Assembly: GCA_051647245.1 (NCBI GenBank)
Contig: JBOFDS010000011.1
Span: forward strand, 469,011 to 533,010
DNA length: 64,000 nt
Direction of reading: 5' to 3'
Source of the DNA: Brevinema_A sp051647245
Lineage (GTDB): Bacteria > Spirochaetota > Brevinematia > Brevinematales > Brevinemataceae
In this document: in pieces, positions 49,434-59,065 of the stretch
Numbering within the stretch: the first letter of the stretch is position 1
Layout: the number at the start of each line of letters is the position of its first letter
Position numbers and translations under genes: made by a program
Notes under the pieces: model-generated
The model's input: the letters and a program-made list of their open reading frames with translations, nothing else
What the model was told of the DNA's origin: nothing
Databases searched by the model: none

Positions 49434-50306
49434 ATGAAAATACCTTTCATCAAAATGACGGGATTGGGAAACGATTATATTTATTTCAATCTCCTCCAAA
49501 CCCCTGATCTTTCTGATCTTATCATCAAAAATGCTGTAAAACTATCTGATAGAAATTTTGGCATAGGTGGGGATGGTGTGATCTTGATTTTACCATCAAA
49601 TCAGGCATATTGTCGTATGCAGATGTTTAGTGATAGTGGCCTCGAAGGCGAAATGTGTGGTAATGGTATCCGAGGACTTGCGAAGATAGTGTGGGATCGT
49701 CAGCTGATCGCGGAAAATCCGCTTACCGTTGAGACTTTAGCGGGGATTCGTTCTATTGAAATTACTTCTGATCAAAACAATCTCATGACCCTTGCAACGG
49801 TTAATATGGGTGCACTATATCTTGATCCGACCACGGTGCCTTTTTGTCCTCCTCAGATTCAAACTCAAAATGATATCTCTTTCTTCATTTATCATCACGA
49901 CAATCTAGAACTCAAATTTTTTGTTGGTTGTATTGGGAAGGGTTCACGGCATGCAGTATGTTTTGCAGAGCAGGATGTCGATACCATTGATTTTTGTACA
50001 ATTGGCAAATCTATTGAGCTTAATGAAGATCTTTTTCCTGATCGTGTTAATGTAGAATTTGTAAATATTCTCTCCTCAAATACCTTGAAAATGCGTGTTT
50101 GGGAGCGTGGCTCTGGTCATACGCTTGCTTGTGGTACGGGAGCAACTTTCGCAGCGGCGATCGCAAGTAAGTTAGGCTTTGTCTCCAGTCCAAGCATCGA
50201 AGTCCAACTCGAACGAGGCAGTCTCTTTATCTCCGAACAAAATTTAGAATATCTGATGCAAGGTCCTTCAGAATATATATTTGAAGGTGTGGTTGATCTT
50301 CTATAA
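49434..50306 (+). CDS. dapF: Diaminopimelate epimerase
   Basis: 290 residues. DapF converts LL- to meso-diaminopimelate for lysine and peptidoglycan. The two catalytic cysteines are in GEMCGNGIRGLAK and HTLACGTGATFAAA. The N-terminal MTGLGNDYIYF and NFGIGGDGV are also conserved. Its presence suggests a meso-DAP route. It is monocistronic. Confidence 0.96.
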   Translation: MKIPFIKMTGLGNDYIYFNLLQTPDLSDLIIKNAVKLSDRNFGIGGDGVILILPSNQAYCRMQMFSDSGLEGEMCGNGIRGLAKIVWDRQLIAENPLTVETLAGIRSIEITSDQNNLMTLATVNMGALYLDPTTVPFCPPQIQTQNDISFFIYHHDNLELKFFVGCIGKGSRHAVCFAEQDVDTIDFCTIGKSIELNEDLFPDRVNVEFVNILSSNTLKMRVWERGSGHTLACGTGATFAAAIASKLGFVSSPSIEVQLERGSLFISEQNLEYLMQGPSEYIFEGVVDLL

Positions 50307-50328
50307 ATTTTTATTATTATATAAAATA

Positions 50329-50357
50329 AAAAGCTCCGATGTATTCGGAGCTTTTTT
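50329..50357. terminator. Terminator after dapF
   Basis: AAAGCTCCGA / TCGGAGCTTT hairpin with A and T runs. Confidence 0.8.
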
Positions 50358-50378
50358 GATGGAATTTTTTAGAAAGTA

Positions 50379-52121
50379 TTACCATTTATTTTTTTGGAAG
50401 AAGCCCGCTTTTTGTCGGCTGTTTTCACGTTTCATGCTTTTTCGTTCTTCTTCTTCTGCAATTCCGAGGAGATTTTCAATATCGTCACTAGAAATACTTT
50501 GAGATGGGGTTTGATCTTTTTGGTTCTGTTGATTTTGATTGCTGTTCTGCTGATCTTTTTCAGAAGATTTCTCATCATTAGGATCCTGACTCTCTTCGGA
50601 ATCCTGATTTTGATCTTGATTTTGTTGATCTTTGTTTTCTGATTGATCTTGTTGTTCTTTTTTATCTTGTTTGTCTTGCTGATCGTCTTGATTTTCTTGG
50701 TCTTGCTGATCTTGTGACTGTTGAGCTTTAAGATAAAGATAATTATTTAAGGCTTTTTTGTAGATTTTTGATTTGAGAGGATATTCATTCATAATATTTT
50801 TATAAATTTTCAAAGCCTCGTCTGTTTTTTTTGCTTGAATTTGAGCATTTGCAGTGTTAAACAGAGCCTTTTCGCGGATTTTTTTGTTTTTGCTATTGGT
50901 CAAGGATGTGAAGGTATTCACCGCACGCTCACCTCGTTCCAGCTTGTATAATGTCGTCCCTTCACCAAATTTCGCCTTTTCATTTTTGGGATTTTTGATG
51001 AGGCTACGTTGGTAAAAACGAAGCGCCTTACTAAAATCTTGTTTTTGGTAGCTACTGTAAGCCTCATGATGTGCACCAAGAGCAAAGGTATTTCCTGTTA
51101 ATGACAAGAAGATTAAAATCATCAATTGGCGACGGCGTTGTTCAGGGGTGAATAAGAATATCAATAGCGCAAACAAGGCAATCAAAATAAACACACGGAA
51201 TTTTGGTTCTAAGAAGTTTTGAGTATTCGCACCGAAAGGATTGTTCTCGAGGTCATTAATTCTTGCAATAATCTGTACGATAGCGGCTCTGTCTGCATTA
51301 AAATAGTTTCCTTTGCTTTGGGAGGCGATTTTCTCCAAAAATTCACGATCAAGCTTGGAGACAACTTTCTTCCCAAACTCCGTAATACAGCCTCTTTTTT
51401 GCCCCTTTTCATCAAATACAGGAATGTTACCACCTTCAGGAGTGCCCATACCTACGATAAAAAGATTGATCTCCTGTTTTTTGAGGAGGTCGATCGCTCT
51501 ATCGATATTGCCATCCAAGTTCTCACCATCTGTGAAGAGAATGATAGATTTGTGCGTTAACGCTTCTTCAGAGAAAGATTTGAGCGAGACGGAGAGTGCT
51601 TTTTCAAGGTCTGTACTTTGGGAGCTGAACATGCTTGAGTCGAGATCTTTGATGAATAAAGAAACAGCTCCGAGATCTGTGGTTAAAGGGAGAAGGCGAT
51701 TCGCATCTGCCGCAAAACCAACCAATCCGACACGATTACCCACTAAAGAATCGAGTAATTGTTCGCTTAGTTGTTTTGCCAATTCTAATCGGGAAGGGGT
51801 TTCGTCTTGAACATCCATACTTCTTGATAGATCAAAAGTAAAAACAATATCGCTACCATTTAACTCCACATCAGACGTCAAAGACGCACCTCTTGGATCC
51901 AATAACGCCAAAGAAATCATGCTCAACGCCGTAATAACGGAGGCTATTTTGATGATGCGGATGCTTTTTATTTCTTTTTGACGTAATGCATTTTGTTGTT
52001 CAGAGGAAAACAAAAGATTGATCAAATGTTTTTTGCGATAAATTGTAGCAATGATCGCTCCAAGTCCAATCAAGAAAATAAATAGAATAAGTGGAAATTG
52101 AGATAAATTAACAAATAACAT
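50379..52121 (-). CDS. Bat-type VWA membrane protein fused to TPR and Gln/Asp-rich tail
   Basis: 580 residues. Two N-terminal membrane helices (~8-28 and ~57-75) are followed by a von Willebrand A domain with an intact MIDAS (DLSRSMD ... FTDGEN). A further helix pair comes at ~305-345, then TPR-like repeats (~350-450) and a ~100-residue Gln/Asp/Asn/Lys tail (QDQENQDDQQD style). This is BatB and BatC in one chain; in other spirochaetes these are usually separate genes of an aerotolerance/envelope-stress operon. batA and the usual MoxR ATPase are not adjacent. It follows the ABC permease by 28 nt on the same strand. Confidence 0.85.
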   Translation of the reverse strand: MLFVNLSQFPLILFIFLIGLGAIIATIYRKKHLINLLFSSEQQNALRQKEIKSIRIIKIASVITALSMISLALLDPRGASLTSDVELNGSDIVFTFDLSRSMDVQDETPSRLELAKQLSEQLLDSLVGNRVGLVGFAADANRLLPLTTDLGAVSLFIKDLDSSMFSSQSTDLEKALSVSLKSFSEEALTHKSIILFTDGENLDGNIDRAIDLLKKQEINLFIVGMGTPEGGNIPVFDEKGQKRGCITEFGKKVVSKLDREFLEKIASQSKGNYFNADRAAIVQIIARINDLENNPFGANTQNFLEPKFRVFILIALFALLIFLFTPEQRRRQLMILIFLSLTGNTFALGAHHEAYSSYQKQDFSKALRFYQRSLIKNPKNEKAKFGEGTTLYKLERGERAVNTFTSLTNSKNKKIREKALFNTANAQIQAKKTDEALKIYKNIMNEYPLKSKIYKKALNNYLYLKAQQSQDQQDQENQDDQQDKQDKKEQQDQSENKDQQNQDQNQDSEESQDPNDEKSSEKDQQNSNQNQQNQKDQTPSQSISSDDIENLLGIAEEEERKSMKRENSRQKAGFFQKNKW

Positions 52122-52149
52122 ATATTTTCCTTTTTAGAATTTTGAAATT

Positions 52150-54495
52150 TTAAGAGATCTTATTTTTGAAGTCTTTAAGCATCAGCTCATGTGTTGTATA
52201 ACGTATTAGTTTCTTAAGAAGAAGATGTCCCATAAACGCCATGATCAAAGTGATTAAGAGTGTCAGTAGGGGCTCAATCCAAACAAAACCAAACTGTAAT
52301 TCATTAGGCATAAATCCTTTTAATTGCAAGAATTTTGGAATAGGAGTGAGATAGATGAGGTGAAGTAAATTTTTACATTTAGCGATCAGCATCCCAAAGA
52401 GCATACTCAAAATTAAACTCCAATAAGTTTTTATAAAAGGAAAATAGCTGTATCCCCAAATATAATAATATTTACATAGATTTTTGTTATATACACTTGC
52501 AATTCCAAGACCAACAACCATCAATCCTATCCCTAATAGAATCAAAAATAGCGTTTTTACTAGATTCATTAATAAAATATTTTGTGTAAGGATTTTCCAT
52601 GGGTGATAGCTTTTATGAGATTTTTGTGCAACAATGTCTCCATTAATGAGGGTATTTGCTTCAGGAGAGGGTCTTAGTAATTGTAATTTTGTGATAGGAT
52701 TTCCTGTTGATCTAATCAGATTATCTAATAAATCTTTGTTAACGAAAATAGAGTTATTGAGTTCTTTTGTTGGAAATTCGATTACCGTATCGATACCAAT
52801 ATCAATAGTCACTTCTGTTCCTTCGATATTTTTAATCACAAGTCTCACAAAAAGAGGGCGTTCTAAAATTTCTTCCATGCCTTTTCCAAGAACCACTTTA
52901 TTTTCGTTTAGTTCTGCGATAAGGTCATTGTAAATACGTGAGTTGTTACCTGTTACCGCACGTATATCGATAGGGGTTTGAAATTCTTTTGAGCTGCTGT
53001 TTGATAGATCAATATTTTCTTTTACGATGAATCCTGCAATTTCAAGACTTGCTACATAAGATGCGTTTTTGGAAATCAATCGTCGTTCTAAGTCTTTTGG
53101 TAATTCAAACACAGGCTTTTGTGTATTCATATAGGCATGAGCAGGGTAGTTTTTATGAAAAATTGTTGTTTGTCCAAAATATGCTTGATCCCAAAATTTT
53201 TGACGTCCTTTATCTGCGCTGATATCAAAAAAATATCTCTCTGTCGCAAGATATCCAAAAGCGAGAAAAACCACTAAAGCAAAGCCGACCAAAGTCTCTT
53301 TACTTTGTTTACTGATCTCACTTAGTTTATTAGCGACGATCAATAAGGTACTGTACCCAACTAACGAGTAAAAGAGACCTCTAATCAAGAGCAATCCCCA
53401 ATCCTCTAAGGCAATATGCACTCTAAAGAAGTAATCTACACTCATCCAAAGTTCTGGATAAAGACCTTCTTTAGATAGGAAGGGGGTGGCTGGGATGGGG
53501 ATTCTTAAAAGACAAATCAAAAAACTCAACACCAAAGCACAAATAGAACTAAAAAAAATAAAACTCATACTACGAAAAACTAGTTGTCCATAGAGATTTT
53601 TGATGTGTAAATCGCCGTTTCGATAAGCAAAAGTTTTGAGATCGTTGTAATGGTAGTAATAATGAAAATAGTGCAACAAAAATAAAATCAATGCAAAAAA
53701 TACGTACATGATAAGACCCCATTGCATTAAGGAATCTTTAAGAGAACTAAGCATATTGAGTTGGTATTCGATTTTTGTGCTAGGTGTGTCAAAGTTTTTG
53801 AGGTTGGGATAGAGAAATCCTGCAAAATTTGATACAAGTAATGACTGATAAGGGCTCGCTCGAAACCGAATATGATAGTCCGTGAAAATTTCTCCAAGAC
53901 CAGGCAGAGAAGCCTTATCAATAAAGACAGCGTTATTATCAATAAAAGGATTTATTGTAGGGAGAACGTAGCTAATCACTAGAGATGGAAGTCTTTTACT
54001 AAGTGATGGTACTTCGATATTAATAATATCACCTTGAAAAAGCCCCATTTTTTGAGCAAGCGTAGCTCCAATAATAACAGAATTTAAAGGAATTTTTGGG
54101 TCACTAACGGGGTATAAATTTTTGTTAAAGACTTTGTGATCGTTTTCATCGACAATGGTCAGTTGAATTGCTTGTTGAGAGTCTGTGATGATTGCTGGGA
54201 GTGTGGTACGTTTTGTAATTCCACGAACATATTCTTCTTGAGCAATAATTTCCAGGCTACTATCGCTTTCTTGCCACCAAGAGCTTTGGTCATGAGCTTT
54301 GTTCAAATTAAAATTTTGATGCCTAATATTGAGATGAGAGCTGTGGTTTTTGGCTACATCCATGAGACTTGAAATTTCCAATCCTTTAATCACGGACAGA
54401 GACAAAAATAAAATTGTACATATACAAGTAAAAAAGACAAACAGAACTGTATTAATTTTAAGTGGAGTGTCCAAGAGACGTCTAGGCATACGCAT
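52150..54495 (-). CDS. FtsX/LolE-type ABC transporter permease
   Basis: 781 residues. One N-terminal helix (VLFVFFTCICTILFLSLSVI) is followed by a large extracytoplasmic domain with the MacB/LolE-core pattern (VIIGATLAQKMGLFQGDIINIEV). A block of helices lies in the middle (~255-420), then a second periplasmic region and three C-terminal helices. The double layout with ~8 helices is like large FtsX-family permeases rather than LolC/E of ~410 residues. It is 3 nt after the ATPase gene, so the two form one transporter. Substrate is unknown; lipoprotein or envelope export is plausible. Confidence 0.8.
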   Translation of the reverse strand: MRMPRRLLDTPLKINTVLFVFFTCICTILFLSLSVIKGLEISSLMDVAKNHSSHLNIRHQNFNLNKAHDQSSWWQESDSSLEIIAQEEYVRGITKRTTLPAIITDSQQAIQLTIVDENDHKVFNKNLYPVSDPKIPLNSVIIGATLAQKMGLFQGDIINIEVPSLSKRLPSLVISYVLPTINPFIDNNAVFIDKASLPGLGEIFTDYHIRFRASPYQSLLVSNFAGFLYPNLKNFDTPSTKIEYQLNMLSSLKDSLMQWGLIMYVFFALILFLLHYFHYYYHYNDLKTFAYRNGDLHIKNLYGQLVFRSMSFIFFSSICALVLSFLICLLRIPIPATPFLSKEGLYPELWMSVDYFFRVHIALEDWGLLLIRGLFYSLVGYSTLLIVANKLSEISKQSKETLVGFALVVFLAFGYLATERYFFDISADKGRQKFWDQAYFGQTTIFHKNYPAHAYMNTQKPVFELPKDLERRLISKNASYVASLEIAGFIVKENIDLSNSSSKEFQTPIDIRAVTGNNSRIYNDLIAELNENKVVLGKGMEEILERPLFVRLVIKNIEGTEVTIDIGIDTVIEFPTKELNNSIFVNKDLLDNLIRSTGNPITKLQLLRPSPEANTLINGDIVAQKSHKSYHPWKILTQNILLMNLVKTLFLILLGIGLMVVGLGIASVYNKNLCKYYYIWGYSYFPFIKTYWSLILSMLFGMLIAKCKNLLHLIYLTPIPKFLQLKGFMPNELQFGFVWIEPLLTLLITLIMAFMGHLLLKKLIRYTTHELMLKDFKNKIS

Positions 54496-54498
54496 GGT

Positions 54499-55179
54499 TT
54501 ATGAGCTCTCTTTTCTAACAATTTTTCCGTTTTTCATATAAATAATTCTTGAGGCAAATTGTAAATGAGCAGGGTCATAGGTAGAATAAACCAATGTTCC
54601 TCCAAATTCTTTTTGAAGGGTAGTTAAGACATTAAAGAAGGATAGAGCTTCATTTGAGTGGAGTTTTTTTGTGGGATCGTCCGCCACAACGAGCAAGGGT
54701 TTTTTGATAAAAGCACGAGCTGCTGCGACATACATACGCTCGTAATATTGTAATTGAGAAAGATCAGTTTTTAGTTTTGCACCCAAACCCAACACGTCGA
54801 GAGTTTCATTGATAAGTCTTTTTTGTTCTTTATAAGGAGTCGAAAGACCTGACAAAGGCATAGAAATACACTCTTCGACAGTCATATTCTCAAGAAATTC
54901 TGGCTCAAATCCTATAAATCCCATATGTTTACGACGAATATTTGCAAGACCGGATTCTGGCATATTGCTCATTAGTGTTCCGTTGAAGATATATTCACCA
55001 GTCTTGATTGTTTCTAAGCCAGAAAGAGCACGTAATAGTGCAGATTTTCCAGCTCCAGACGTCCCGACAAGAGCAACAACTTCATTAGATTCTAAATTTA
55101 TAGTAATATCATCTAATAGGGTGCGTTCAAAAGCACCATCAGCGATTTTTTTACTGACATTTTTGAGTTCTGCTAACAT
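54499..55179 (-). CDS. ABC transporter ATPase (LolD/MacB-like) with altered motifs
   Basis: 226 residues. Walker A is intact (GTSGAGKSALLRALSG) and the Q-loop is FIGFEPEF. The signature motif reads LSQLQYYERMYVAAARA instead of LSGGQxQRVAIARA. Walker B ends LLVVADDPTKKL, where the catalytic Glu of DEPT is Asp. The H-loop region is YSTYDPAHLQFASRI, without the switch His. ATP binding is likely, but normal hydrolysis is doubtful. It is cotranscribed with the permease at 52150. Confidence 0.85.
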   Translation of the reverse strand: MLAELKNVSKKIADGAFERTLLDDITINLESNEVVALVGTSGAGKSALLRALSGLETIKTGEYIFNGTLMSNMPESGLANIRRKHMGFIGFEPEFLENMTVEECISMPLSGLSTPYKEQKRLINETLDVLGLGAKLKTDLSQLQYYERMYVAAARAFIKKPLLVVADDPTKKLHSNEALSFFNVLTTLQKEFGGTLVYSTYDPAHLQFASRIIYMKNGKIVRKESS

Positions 55180-55272
55180 TATTTTTCCTCACTCTGATAT
55201 AATACCTCTAAGAATCATTGATATTTTGAAGAAAATTCCGACACATAAGTATCGAGATAGATTGAGGTATAT

Positions 55273-55620
55273 ATGAAAACTTTTTTTATTCGTCTAAAAA
55301 TATTTTTGAACCAGCCATCGGTGAAAGGTTTTTTAGATCGATTCATTTTAATTTTCGTTTTTATTTTTATGGCAACTTTAACAGCAACTGTTATGTATTT
55401 CCGCCATCAATCCAGCGAATCTCGTATGCAAAGAGAACTACAACGTCTATTTGAAGAGCCAAGAAAATTTCATAGAAATACAAGGGTGGAATATGATAAT
55501 ATTCCTTTGCATAGACTTCCAGGTGATCCGAGAGGTGTTGAACATTTTTGGGAGCCTACAGGAACTGATATTCGCTACACTCTACCAAAGCATGGAAAAC
55601 CCACTCAAAATCTTAACTAA
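55273..55620 (+). CDS. Single-pass membrane protein of unknown function
   Basis: 115 residues with one membrane helix (FILIFVFIFMATLTATVMYF, ~24-43). A polar, Arg/Pro-rich outer tail follows (EEPRKFHRNTRVEYDNIPLHRLPGD). It starts behind TTGAGGTATAT, divergent from the ABC ATPase and convergent with the next minus-strand gene, 3 nt away. I do not recognise a family. Confidence 0.65.
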   Translation: MKTFFIRLKIFLNQPSVKGFLDRFILIFVFIFMATLTATVMYFRHQSSESRMQRELQRLFEEPRKFHRNTRVEYDNIPLHRLPGDPRGVEHFWEPTGTDIRYTLPKHGKPTQNLN

Positions 55621-55623
55621 TCC

Positions 55624-56382
55624 TTAAGGAATAAGAGGATTGCTTGAGACTTCTTGTCTTAAATGGATTGCATCTAAAATCATATAGAGTTCTTCACGTA
55701 TTGCTTCCCATGTAATTTCTTTTTTATTATTTGATAGGGACAATGTGATCATTTTTTGTTTTTTACTGATTGCTGGGTTAACGGCTTTACCACCGACTGT
55801 TTTTGAAACATGGGAACCTGCTGATTCACGATGTTGCTTTGTGAGACTTGAGCCTTCTTGTCCATCACTCAAAATATCAAGCAAAGAGTTCATTTGAGCA
55901 TCAAAGAGATAGGCATATCCTTTAAAACGATACTCTTGCAGTCCCTGTTCAACGGTGTTTGTGGTTTCTTTATAAGAAATCGGAATACGTACTTCTTTTC
56001 CAAGCGTGTCCAAAACCAAAAATTCTGGTCTGAAAGGAGCTTGATTAGGAGACATTTTTTCCTGTGTAAAACCTATCCATAAATGCAAATCCGCATTACC
56101 ATTCACACTATGACGAGAAATACTTGGTTGAATGATAAGTGTTGAAAATCCTGTTTCTTTGCTGAAATTTTTTGCTTCAAAAGGCATGATGTCGTAGTGA
56201 ACAAGCTTAGTCGTTCTGTCATAAGTTTCTTGTAATAGAAATGGTTTAGTGATGATGACAGGAGCTTCAGGTTTAACTTCTTCAACAATAACAATCTCCG
56301 GTAAAGGTTCAGGTTTTTTACTCATAGCATGGACAATATCCGTAGCTGAGAAAAACACAATCAACAACAAAATCTTTTTCAT
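55624..56382 (-). CDS. Exported protein of unknown function
   Basis: 252 residues from ATG 56382 behind CGAGGAAACT; the open frame six codons longer is less likely. A signal peptide (KKILLLIVFFSATDIVHA) is followed by a Pro/Glu linker (KKPEPLPEIVIVEEVKPEAP) and beta-rich sequence. The C-terminal part has a helical end (ITWEAIREELYMILDAIHL). It is likely periplasmic or attached to the outer membrane. It follows the DJ-1 gene by 30 nt, in the same transcript direction. Confidence 0.65.
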   Translation of the reverse strand: MKKILLLIVFFSATDIVHAMSKKPEPLPEIVIVEEVKPEAPVIITKPFLLQETYDRTTKLVHYDIMPFEAKNFSKETGFSTLIIQPSISRHSVNGNADLHLWIGFTQEKMSPNQAPFRPEFLVLDTLGKEVRIPISYKETTNTVEQGLQEYRFKGYAYLFDAQMNSLLDILSDGQEGSSLTKQHRESAGSHVSKTVGGKAVNPAISKKQKMITLSLSNNKKEITWEAIREELYMILDAIHLRQEVSSNPLIP

Positions 56383-56412
56383 AGTTTCCTCGATATACAT
56401 AGCTCAAATGGT

Positions 56413-56949
56413 CTAGTGCTTATAGACCATTTGTTTTTTTAGAGCCATCATTTCTTCTTCCGAAGTAAGCAGCTCTAAAACGAAATACCCCAGATCAAAA
56501 GATGCTCCAGCACCTTGTCCTGTGACAAAAGGAGGATCATAGACCACTTTTTCATCAATCCAATGAGGAATTAATTCTTTCATGGCTGGGAAACAAGTGG
56601 CTTTTTTATTTGATAAATATGTTTTAAGAACGGTAGGGCCTGCGCATATAGCAGCAATTAGTACATTGTTATTGATATGACGATCAATAAATAACATAGC
56701 CATTTCGGATTCTTGGATTAATTTGTGACCTGCTCCGCCTGGAACAAAAACTACATCGAAATCTTCATCTTTGATTTCGGAAAGAAGTTTATCTGCATGC
56801 ATGATGATTTTTTGTTGGCTTGTGACTTGTAAAGAGTCGGAAATAGATGCTGTAGTGACATTTAATTTAGCTCTTCTCCAAATATCAATAGGAGCAAGCG
56901 CTTCCACTTCTTCAAAACTATCAGCTAATAATACAATAATATTTTTCAT
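56413..56949 (-). CDS. DJ-1/PfpI family protein
   Basis: 178 residues of the DJ-1/YajL/ThiJ type. LLADSFEEVEALAPIDIWRRA carries the conserved Glu and AAICAGPTVL the nucleophile-elbow Cys. The His-Cys dyad of PfpI proteases is not evident. Family members act in oxidative-stress protection, possibly as glyoxalase or deglycase enzymes; the activity here is not determined. It lies 14 nt after the outer-membrane protein gene. Confidence 0.88.
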   Translation of the reverse strand: MKNIIVLLADSFEEVEALAPIDIWRRAKLNVTTASISDSLQVTSQQKIIMHADKLLSEIKDEDFDVVFVPGGAGHKLIQESEMAMLFIDRHINNNVLIAAICAGPTVLKTYLSNKKATCFPAMKELIPHWIDEKVVYDPPFVTGQGAGASFDLGYFVLELLTSEEEMMALKKQMVYKH

Positions 56950-56963
56950 AAGATGATCCTATT

Positions 56964-57650
56964 TTAGTTTAAGATTTTTCTATCTTTGTTTGCAGCTCGT
57001 TCTGCTTTTTGTTGTTCTGTATTTTCTTGTTCTTTGGCTTGTCGTGATTCTTCTTCGGCTTGGAGTGTTTTTTTGCTTTTGAAGTGGCTTGAGAAGCCCA
57101 TCTTGAAGGAAAGTCCAATGGTAAAGCGGTGATAAGTACTCGAAGTTGGGTGCGCATAACTATCAAGAGACCAACCAATATAAGGCTCTAAAATCAGACG
57201 AAAAGGAATTCCGCTCATATCTTTGAGGAGATCTCTCGACCAACGGTACCCAATGTAAACACCAAATCCATATTGAAAGAGATTCTCCCGATTGAAGATC
57301 AATTCCGAAGCATCAGGACGAAAAGGAATATTTTGTACGCCCATTCGCCCAACAATGTTCAAAAACATACCATTCCAAGTGTCGATCTTATTCATATAGA
57401 CACGAAGCCCAATTTGTAATTCTCCAAAAAATATGTCTCCAAAAGAAGATAAGCTATTGACTTGACTATTAATCCCACCTACAAACCCTATATTCATAGA
57501 TAGAACCTGTGCAAAACCAAGATCATAGTCTATCCCCACACCCCAAGGACTGTTCACGCCATTTTCAAAATAAGTCGCTTTAGCGTCCTGAGAGAATAGG
57601 GGGGATATCATTCCCATCAAAAATAGGACAAATATAAGGTTTTTTCTCAT
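56964..57650 (-). CDS. Putative outer-membrane beta-barrel protein
   Basis: 228 residues. A signal peptide (NLIFVLFLMGMISPLFSQ) is followed by alternating amphipathic strands with Gly and aromatic residues (GVGIDYDLGFAQVLSMNIGFVGG, QYGFGVYIGYRW, RFTIGLSFKMGF), as in an 8-stranded barrel. The ~40-residue Lys/Glu/Gln tail after the last strand is unusual, since barrels normally end at the final strand. It is 5 nt after the GH13-like gene and in one operon with it. Confidence 0.7.
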   Translation of the reverse strand: MRKNLIFVLFLMGMISPLFSQDAKATYFENGVNSPWGVGIDYDLGFAQVLSMNIGFVGGINSQVNSLSSFGDIFFGELQIGLRVYMNKIDTWNGMFLNIVGRMGVQNIPFRPDASELIFNRENLFQYGFGVYIGYRWSRDLLKDMSGIPFRLILEPYIGWSLDSYAHPTSSTYHRFTIGLSFKMGFSSHFKSKKTLQAEEESRQAKEQENTEQQKAERAANKDRKILN

Positions 57651-57655
57651 GTGAT

Positions 57656-58879
57656 TTATTCCATAATAAAGACTTTTAATTCATAACCTACCAAATATTT
57701 CGAGTCAAATAGGTCATGAGAAGAAAAGATATTTTTTTGTTTTGTTATATCAAAATAATTAAGACATTGTGTATTTTCGGTTTTATTGATCACAAACACA
57801 ATCCGTCCCATCATAGTATTTTTATTTAAAATTAAAATCTCATTTTCTTGATCATGTTCAAGAGCTGAAATGAGACCCTCTTTATTTAAGATAGGATACT
57901 CGTCGCGAAAGAGATTGATTTTTTTGATTAATTCTTCGAAATTGAGATTTTTTGTTTCTAATTGTTCGAGTGAGAATTTGTAGATATTTGCTTGCTCACG
58001 CCAACCCCATTCTGCACCCATAAAAAGCATCCAGTAAGAAGAAATCAAAGCCGTAAAAGCCATCTCTTGCTTAATTTTGTCAACATTATTATCAAATTCA
58101 GTTGCCATTCTCATTGTGTAGTGAGATTCTGGAAAGGAAAGCATTGCACTTTTAGGTGAAATTGTGTTATACTGTTCGAAAAACCACTCTTGCTCAAAAT
58201 CCCAATATTTTGCACTGTTGACAATAATATCAAATTTTGATTCTGCTAATGTTAGGAGTTCTTGAGGGGTACAATGTAGACTTTCACCAATAAAAATAGA
58301 TTCAGGGTATCGTTTTTTAGCTTCTTTGATGAGGAAAGCCCACAATTCTTTTGGAGCTTGGTAGGCCCCATTAACTCTGAATCCATCAAATCCCAAATCC
58401 AAGTAATACAATATCAAATCTTTAAAATATTCCCAAAGTCCCTCTCTATCGTGATTGGTCAAATGATCAAATTGAACTAATTCTGTTTGTTCTATCCATT
58501 TTCCATGTTGCCAGACTCCGGGACTATTGAGATTTCCATTTTTATCCGACAAATACCAAGAACGATGTTCCATTGTTAGAGGATTGTCTTTTGAGGTGTA
58601 ATTAATAGTAATATCTGTTAAAACCTTCAATCCGTAGGCACGAGCTTCCTTGAGAAAATCTTTTAATTGCTCTACAGGTTCTCTGTGATCGAGCGAATCA
58701 ATGAATAACGGATTGATGCCATAAAAATTTTTTGCAGCGTACATATTTCCACAGGAGCCAGTATAGTGGATAGGATTTATAAGAATCCTATCAAATCCCA
58801 GTCCCTTTATACGAGGTAAGTCATCTTGCCAACTATTAATATTTTGAAAATATCTTGGAAAAAGGTTGTAAATTTTCAT
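57656..58879 (-). CDS. GH13 (alpha-amylase) family protein lacking catalytic residues
   Basis: 407 residues from ATG 58879 (GGGGA eight bases upstream). The TIM barrel is recognisable: KIYNLFPRYFQNINSW, FDRILINPIHYTG, VLTDITINYTSKDNPL, LGFDGFRVNGAYQAPKELW, IFIGESLH and SFPESHYTMRMATE. In active relatives these read INHT, GFRxDxAY, ESxxH with Glu, and ESHDT. Here the nucleophile Asp is Asn (FRVN), the stabilising Asp is Tyr (SHY) and the INH His is Tyr; only the acid/base Glu (GES) remains. The frame is intact, so a binding or regulatory role is more likely than hydrolysis. It is the first gene of the block running to 55624. Confidence 0.75.
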   Translation of the reverse strand: MKIYNLFPRYFQNINSWQDDLPRIKGLGFDRILINPIHYTGSCGNMYAAKNFYGINPLFIDSLDHREPVEQLKDFLKEARAYGLKVLTDITINYTSKDNPLTMEHRSWYLSDKNGNLNSPGVWQHGKWIEQTELVQFDHLTNHDREGLWEYFKDLILYYLDLGFDGFRVNGAYQAPKELWAFLIKEAKKRYPESIFIGESLHCTPQELLTLAESKFDIIVNSAKYWDFEQEWFFEQYNTISPKSAMLSFPESHYTMRMATEFDNNVDKIKQEMAFTALISSYWMLFMGAEWGWREQANIYKFSLEQLETKNLNFEELIKKINLFRDEYPILNKEGLISALEHDQENEILILNKNTMMGRIVFVINKTENTQCLNYFDITKQKNIFSSHDLFDSKYLVGYELKVFIME

Positions 58880-59065
58880 TATTAAATTCCCCACCATTAT
58901 AAAGAAGAAACTTTATCTTATTTACCCCAAATTTCTTTAAAAGATATAAAAGGATTATAGCATATTTTTGCAATCTTTTCAAAGAAAATACCCACTAAAA
59001 TAATATTGCACCTTTTTTTAATATGTTCTATAATATAAATCAATCCTATATTAACGAGGTTTTTG

